NCBI GenBank assembly: GCA_025050535.1
Contig: JALBVF010000012.1
Span: forward strand, 1-47,592
From: Candidatus Protistibacter heckmannii
GTDB taxonomy: Bacteria > Pseudomonadota > Gammaproteobacteria > Burkholderiales > Burkholderiaceae
DNA: 47,592 nt
Reading direction: 5' to 3'
The notes under the pieces were generated by a model that did no database searches, was not told the DNA's origin, and worked only from the letters and a program-made list of their open reading frames with translations. This document shows, one piece after another, positions 44,056 through 47,592 of this stretch; position 1 is the first letter of the stretch; each line of letters opens with the position of its first letter. The translations under genes and the position numbers were made by a program.

Positions 44056-45134
44056 CCAGCTGGAACACGCCGGCCGAGGTTCTCGTCAGTGCGGTCGAAT
44101 TGGCCGCCCGCTGCGGCGGTGAAGTCGTCGGTTCCCCCGAGGGCTCGCTCGGGGGCGTGGCCCCGCTGGAAAGCGCGGGGCCGGATAAGCTGGCCTTTCT
44201 CTCCAACCCCAAGTATCTGAGCCAGGTGCACGACACCGGCGCGGGCGCCGTCGTGCTCTCTCGCGCCGACCTGGACAAGCTTGGCGCGGACAGCGACGGC
44301 CGCACCTGGATCGTCTCGGCCAATCCCTACGCCTTCTTTGCGCGCGCCGCGCAGCTCTTCGCCAAGGTGCGCGAGGTCCAGCCGGGCCGCGCGGCCTCCG
44401 CCCATGTGGCGCCGGACGCGGTGGTGCCCGACTCCTGCGAGATCGGCCCCTTCGTCAGCATCGGCGCCGGCGCGGTGCTCGGCGAGCGGGTGCGCCTGCT
44501 CGGACACGTGCATATCGGCGAAGGCGCGGCGGTCGGTGACGACAGCGTCATCCATCCGCACGTCTCGCTGTATCACGGCTGCGTGATCGGCAAGCGCTGC
44601 ATCGTCCACAGCGGCACGGTCATCGGCTCCGACGGCTTCGGCTTCGCACCCGACTTCGGCCCCAAGGGCGGCGAATGGGTCAAGATTCCGCAGACGGGTA
44701 GGGCAGTGGTGGGCGATGACGTCGAGATCGGCGCCAACTGCTCGATCGACCGCGGCGCCATGGCTGACACCGTCATCGAGCCCGGCTGCAAGCTCGACAA
44801 CCAGATCCAGATCGCGCACAACGTGCGCGTCGGCGCCTTCACCGTCATCGCCGGCTGCGCGGCCATCGCCGGCAGCACAACGGTGGGCAAGTTCTGTATG
44901 ATCGGCGGATCCGCGAATCTGGCGGGTCACTTGACGGTGGCCGACAAAACGATCATCTCCGGCGGCACCTCGGTGACCAAATCGATCGCCAAACCGGGGC
45001 AGTACACCTCGGTGTTCCCGATCATGCCGCACGGCGACTGGGAGAAAAACGCCGCCCTGGTCCGGCAGCTGAGCAGCCTGCGTGAGCGCCTGCGCAAACT
45101 GGAAAACCTGTTCAAATCCAACTCTTCGACATGA
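44052..45134 (+). CDS. lpxD: UDP-3-O-(3-hydroxyacyl)glucosamine N-acyltransferase
   Basis: 360 residues. It adds the second hydroxyacyl chain in lipid A synthesis, using acyl-ACP. An N-terminal uridine-binding domain (to about 100) is followed by the left-handed beta-helix of hexapeptide repeats; the catalytic His lies in [14 protein letters not shown], and [10 protein letters not shown] contacts the substrate. A C-terminal helix closes the protein. It overlaps skp (4 bp) and fabZ (4 bp), so the set is translationally coupled. Confidence 0.97.
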   Translation: MTSWNTPAEVLVSAVELAARCGGEVVGSPEGSLGGVAPLESAGPDKLAFLSNPKYLSQVHDTGAGAVVLSRADLDKLGADSDGRTWIVSANPYAFFARAAQLFAKVREVQPGRAASAHVAPDAVVPDSCEIGPFVSIGAGAVLGERVRLLGHVHIGEGAAVGDDSVIHPHVSLYHGCVIGKRCIVHSGTVIGSDGFGFAPDFGPKGGEWVKIPQTGRAVVGDDVEIGANCSIDRGAMADTVIEPGCKLDNQIQIAHNVRVGAFTVIAGCAAIAGSTTVGKFCMIGGSANLAGHLTVADKTIISGGTSVTKSIAKPGQYTSVFPIMPHGDWEKNAALVRQLSSLRERLRKLENLFKSNSST

Positions 45135-45583
45135 CAGCACCCAACATCGACATCCACCAGATCATCAAGCTGCTGCCGCATCGCTACCCGATGCTGCTGG
45201 TGGACCGCGTCCTCGAGCTCGAACCGCGCCAGCACATCGTCGCGCTGAAGAACGTCACGATCAACGAGCCTTACTTCACTGGCCACTATCCCGATCATCC
45301 GGTCATGCCCGGCGTGCTGATCCTCGAAGCCCTGGCGCAGACCGCGGCGCTGCTGACCTTCTACGAACAGTCCGAAGAGCTCAAGAACGCGCTCTGCTAC
45401 TTCGTCGGCATCGACGGCGCGCGCTTCAAGCGCCCCGTGGGCCCTGGCGACCAGCTGATCCTGCACGCCTCGGTCGAGCGCTACATGCGCGGCATGTGGA
45501 AGTTCAAGGCGCACGCCACGGTGGATGGCCAGATCGCCTCCGAGGCCGAGCTGATGTGCACCGTCAAGAAGGTCGAAGCCTGA
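45131..45583 (+). CDS. fabZ: 3-hydroxyacyl-[acyl-carrier-protein] dehydratase FabZ
   Basis: 150 residues with a hot-dog fold. It dehydrates 3-hydroxyacyl-ACP in fatty acid elongation and so competes with LpxA/LpxD for the same substrate pool. The catalytic His lies in [15 protein letters not shown], the Glu in [13 protein letters not shown]. Start overlaps lpxD by 4 bp; lpxA starts one base after its stop. Confidence 0.98.
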   Translation: MTAPNIDIHQIIKLLPHRYPMLLVDRVLELEPRQHIVALKNVTINEPYFTGHYPDHPVMPGVLILEALAQTAALLTFYEQSEELKNALCYFVGIDGARFKRPVGPGDQLILHASVERYMRGMWKFKAHATVDGQIASEAELMCTVKKVEA

Positions 45584-45584
45584 G

Positions 45585-46373
45585 ATGGCCCGCATCCATC
45601 CCACCGCGGTCATCGAGGACGGCGCCAGGATCGGCGCCGACGTGGACATCGGCCCCTATGCCGTGATCAGCCCGCGGGTCACCGTAGGCGACGGCTGCGT
45701 GATCGGCTCGCACACCGTGATCGAAGGCGTCACCACGCTTGGCAAGGAAAACCGTATCGGCCATTTCGCCGCCATCGGCGGACAGCCGCAGGACATGAAG
45801 TATCAGAACGAGCCAACCCGGCTCGACATCGGCGACCGCAACACCATCCGCGAATTCGTCACCATCCACACCGGCACCACCCAGGACGGCGGCCTGACCA
45901 GCATCGGCAACGACAACTGGATCATGGCCTATGTGCACATCGCCCACGACTGCCACATCGGCAATCACACCATCTTCTCCAGCAACGCCCAGATCGCGGG
46001 CCATGTGCATGTGGAGGACTGGGCCATCCTCGGCGGCATGAGCGGCGTGCACCAGTTCGTGCGCATCGGCCAGCACGCCTTCCTCGGCGGCGCCTCGGCC
46101 CTGGCGCAGGACATCCCGCCCTTCGTCATCGCTGCCGGCGACAAAGCCGAGCCGCACGGCATCAACCAGGAAGGCCTCAAGCGCCGCGGCTTCGACGCCG
46201 ACGACATTGGCGCCCTGCGTCAGGCCTACAAGCTGCTCTATAAGAGCGGCCTGACCTTCGAGCAGGCCAAGGGCGAGCTCGCTAAGCTGGCGCAGGAGCA
46301 GGGCAAGGCAGGCAAGCACGTGCAGACCTTCCTGGACTTCATCGCCGCATCCCAGCGCGGCATCATCCGCTGA
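45585..46373 (+). CDS. lpxA: Acyl-ACP--UDP-N-acetylglucosamine O-acyltransferase
   Basis: 262 residues. It performs the first step of lipid A synthesis. Hexapeptide beta-helix ([20 protein letters not shown] onward) with catalytic His in [12 protein letters not shown] (about residue 125), the conserved GGQPQDMKY, and a C-terminal helical domain. Normal length, frame intact. Confidence 0.98.
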   Translation: MARIHPTAVIEDGARIGADVDIGPYAVISPRVTVGDGCVIGSHTVIEGVTTLGKENRIGHFAAIGGQPQDMKYQNEPTRLDIGDRNTIREFVTIHTGTTQDGGLTSIGNDNWIMAYVHIAHDCHIGNHTIFSSNAQIAGHVHVEDWAILGGMSGVHQFVRIGQHAFLGGASALAQDIPPFVIAAGDKAEPHGINQEGLKRRGFDADDIGALRQAYKLLYKSGLTFEQAKGELAKLAQEQGKAGKHVQTFLDFIAASQRGIIR

Positions 46374-46393
46374 ACGGCGGGGCCGCCGACCCG

Positions 46394-47590
46394 ATGAACG
46401 GCGCGCTTCACTCCCAGGCCGCTCCCCGCCCGCGCATTGCGCTCGCCGCCGGCGAGCCCTCCGGCGACATCCTCGGCGGCTATCTGCTCGCCAGCCTCAT
46501 GGAGCGGCTCAAGAGCGCGGGCGGCACGGCCGTGCCCGCCTACGGCATCGGCGGGCCGCACATGCAGACCCAGGGGCTGGAAAGCCTCTGGCCGATGTCC
46601 ACCCTGACCGTTAACGGCTATGTCGAAGTGCTGCGCAATCTGCGCGCCATTCTGCGTATCCGCCGCGAGCTGATCGCGCGCCTGCGCGCAGACAAGCCGC
46701 TCGCCTTCATCGGCATCGACGCGCCCGACTTCAATCTCGCAGTGGAGCTGCGGCTTCGCGAGGCCGGCGTGCCGGTCGTGCATTTCGTCAGCCCCTCGAT
46801 CTGGGTCTGGCGCTTCGAGCGCATCCACAAGATCAAGCGCGCCGTCGATCACGTGCTCTGCCTCTTTCCCTTCGAGCCGGAGATCTACGCGCGCGAAGGC
46901 ATCCCCGCGACCTTCGTCGGCCATCCGCTGGCGGCGAGCATTCCGCCGCAGCCCGACGTCGCCGGCGCCCGCGCCGCCCTTGGCCTGCCGGCGCAGGGCA
47001 GGCTGCTGGCGGTGCTGCCGGGCAGCCGCGAATCCGAGGTCAATCATCTGGGCCCGACGCTCTTCGGCGCCATGCAGGAACTGCAGCGCACCGACGTCGA
47101 TCTGCGCTTCGCCATCCCCGCCGCCACGCCGGCCCTGCGCGCGCGCCTGCAGCAGCTCGCCGACGCGCATCCCGGCCTGCCGCTGCATCTGATCGACGGC
47201 AATTCGCACCGCGTTCTCGAAGCCAGCGACATCGTCCTGCTCGCGAGCGGCACGGCCTCGCTCGAAGCTGCGCTCTACAAGAAGCCCATGGTCATCACCT
47301 ACAAGGTGCCCTGGCTCACGGCGCAGATCATGAAGCGCAAGGGCTATCTGCCCTATGTCGGCCTGCCCAACATCCTCGCCGGCCGCTTCATCGTGCCCGA
47401 GCTGCTGCAGGACGCGGCCACGCCGCAAAGCCTGGCCGGCGCCGTGCGCGGCATCTTCGCCGACGCGCCTCGCCAGGCGGAGATGCGCGCCGAATTCGAA
47501 CGCATCCACGCCGCGCTGCGCCGCGACACCGGTGAGCTCGCCGCCGGCGTGGTCCTCGAGCTGCTCAAGTCCCGTGGCCGCCTCTATTGA
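46394..47590 (+). CDS. lpxB: Lipid-A-disaccharide synthase
   Basis: 398 residues, a peripheral inner-membrane GT19 glycosyltransferase that joins UDP-2,3-diacylglucosamine and lipid X to form the lipid A disaccharide. N-terminal [20 protein letters not shown], central [11 protein letters not shown] and [12 protein letters not shown], and C-terminal nucleotide site [19 protein letters not shown]. The stop TGA lies two bases before the window end. A second ATG is absent nearby, so the start at 46394 is well supported. Confidence 0.97.
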   Translation: MNGALHSQAAPRPRIALAAGEPSGDILGGYLLASLMERLKSAGGTAVPAYGIGGPHMQTQGLESLWPMSTLTVNGYVEVLRNLRAILRIRRELIARLRADKPLAFIGIDAPDFNLAVELRLREAGVPVVHFVSPSIWVWRFERIHKIKRAVDHVLCLFPFEPEIYAREGIPATFVGHPLAASIPPQPDVAGARAALGLPAQGRLLAVLPGSRESEVNHLGPTLFGAMQELQRTDVDLRFAIPAATPALRARLQQLADAHPGLPLHLIDGNSHRVLEASDIVLLASGTASLEAALYKKPMVITYKVPWLTAQIMKRKGYLPYVGLPNILAGRFIVPELLQDAATPQSLAGAVRGIFADAPRQAEMRAEFERIHAALRRDTGELAAGVVLELLKSRGRLY

Positions 47591-47592
47591 CG

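Overview
The window is G+C-rich bacterial chromosome. Its gene order is that of a betaproteobacterium of the order Burkholderiales, most likely close to the Alcaligenaceae (Bordetella/Achromobacter side). The reasons are the run rpsB-tsf-pyrH-frr-uppS-cdsA-dxr-rseP-bamA-skp-lpxD-fabZ-lpxA-lpxB, the divergent map/glnD, the block smc-zipA-ligA, and dapC-dapD-yffB-dapE-prmB on the opposite strand. The species cannot be named from sequence alone.

Layout. (1) 1-9.46 kb is a mixed and decaying region. It holds the tail of an IS630-type element at the left edge, an NlpC/P60 hydrolase, a frameshifted patatin lipoprotein, an internally deleted EamA transporter, intact gltX, three tRNA genes (Ala-GGC, Glu-TTC, Asp-GTC), a NIT-ANTAR antiterminator with an amber codon, a badly frameshifted secreted TPR-CHAT protein and a small unknown gene. 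(2) 9.46-10.56 kb is a second copy of the same IS630-type element, inverted relative to the first, with a nonsense codon in its transposase. (3) 10.6-19.1 kb holds a small repeat-built coiled-coil membrane protein, then a minus-strand run dapC-dapD-yffB-dapE-prmB-cls-yheS: lysine/diaminopimelate synthesis, methylation of ribosomal protein L3 or a release factor, cardiolipin synthesis and an ABC-F ATPase. (4) 19.1-26.6 kb is a plus-strand run smc-zipA-ligA-def for chromosome structure, division and DNA ligation; def carries an amber codon just before its metal-binding motif. (5) 26.6-33.3 kb is minus strand: a pseudouridine synthase, glnD, map and two adjacent unknown genes. (6) 33.5-47.6 kb is the plus-strand run from rpsB to lpxB: translation, UMP kinase, ribosome recycling, undecaprenyl and phospholipid precursors, isoprenoids, outer-membrane protein assembly and lipid A.

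The genes from 15 to 47 kb are mostly housekeeping and work together in building the cell envelope: DAP for peptidoglycan, UppS carrier lipid, CdsA and Cls phospholipids, BamA/Skp/RseP for outer-membrane proteins, LpxA/D/B and FabZ for lipid A. The unusual material is the density of broken genes between two inverted IS630 ends, a near-palindromic double promoter between gltX and its divergent neighbour, and an unrecognised two-gene unit between map and rpsB. I found no CRISPR array, phage, toxin-antitoxin pair or clear defence system. Whether the lesions are real or base-calling errors cannot be settled from this sequence.
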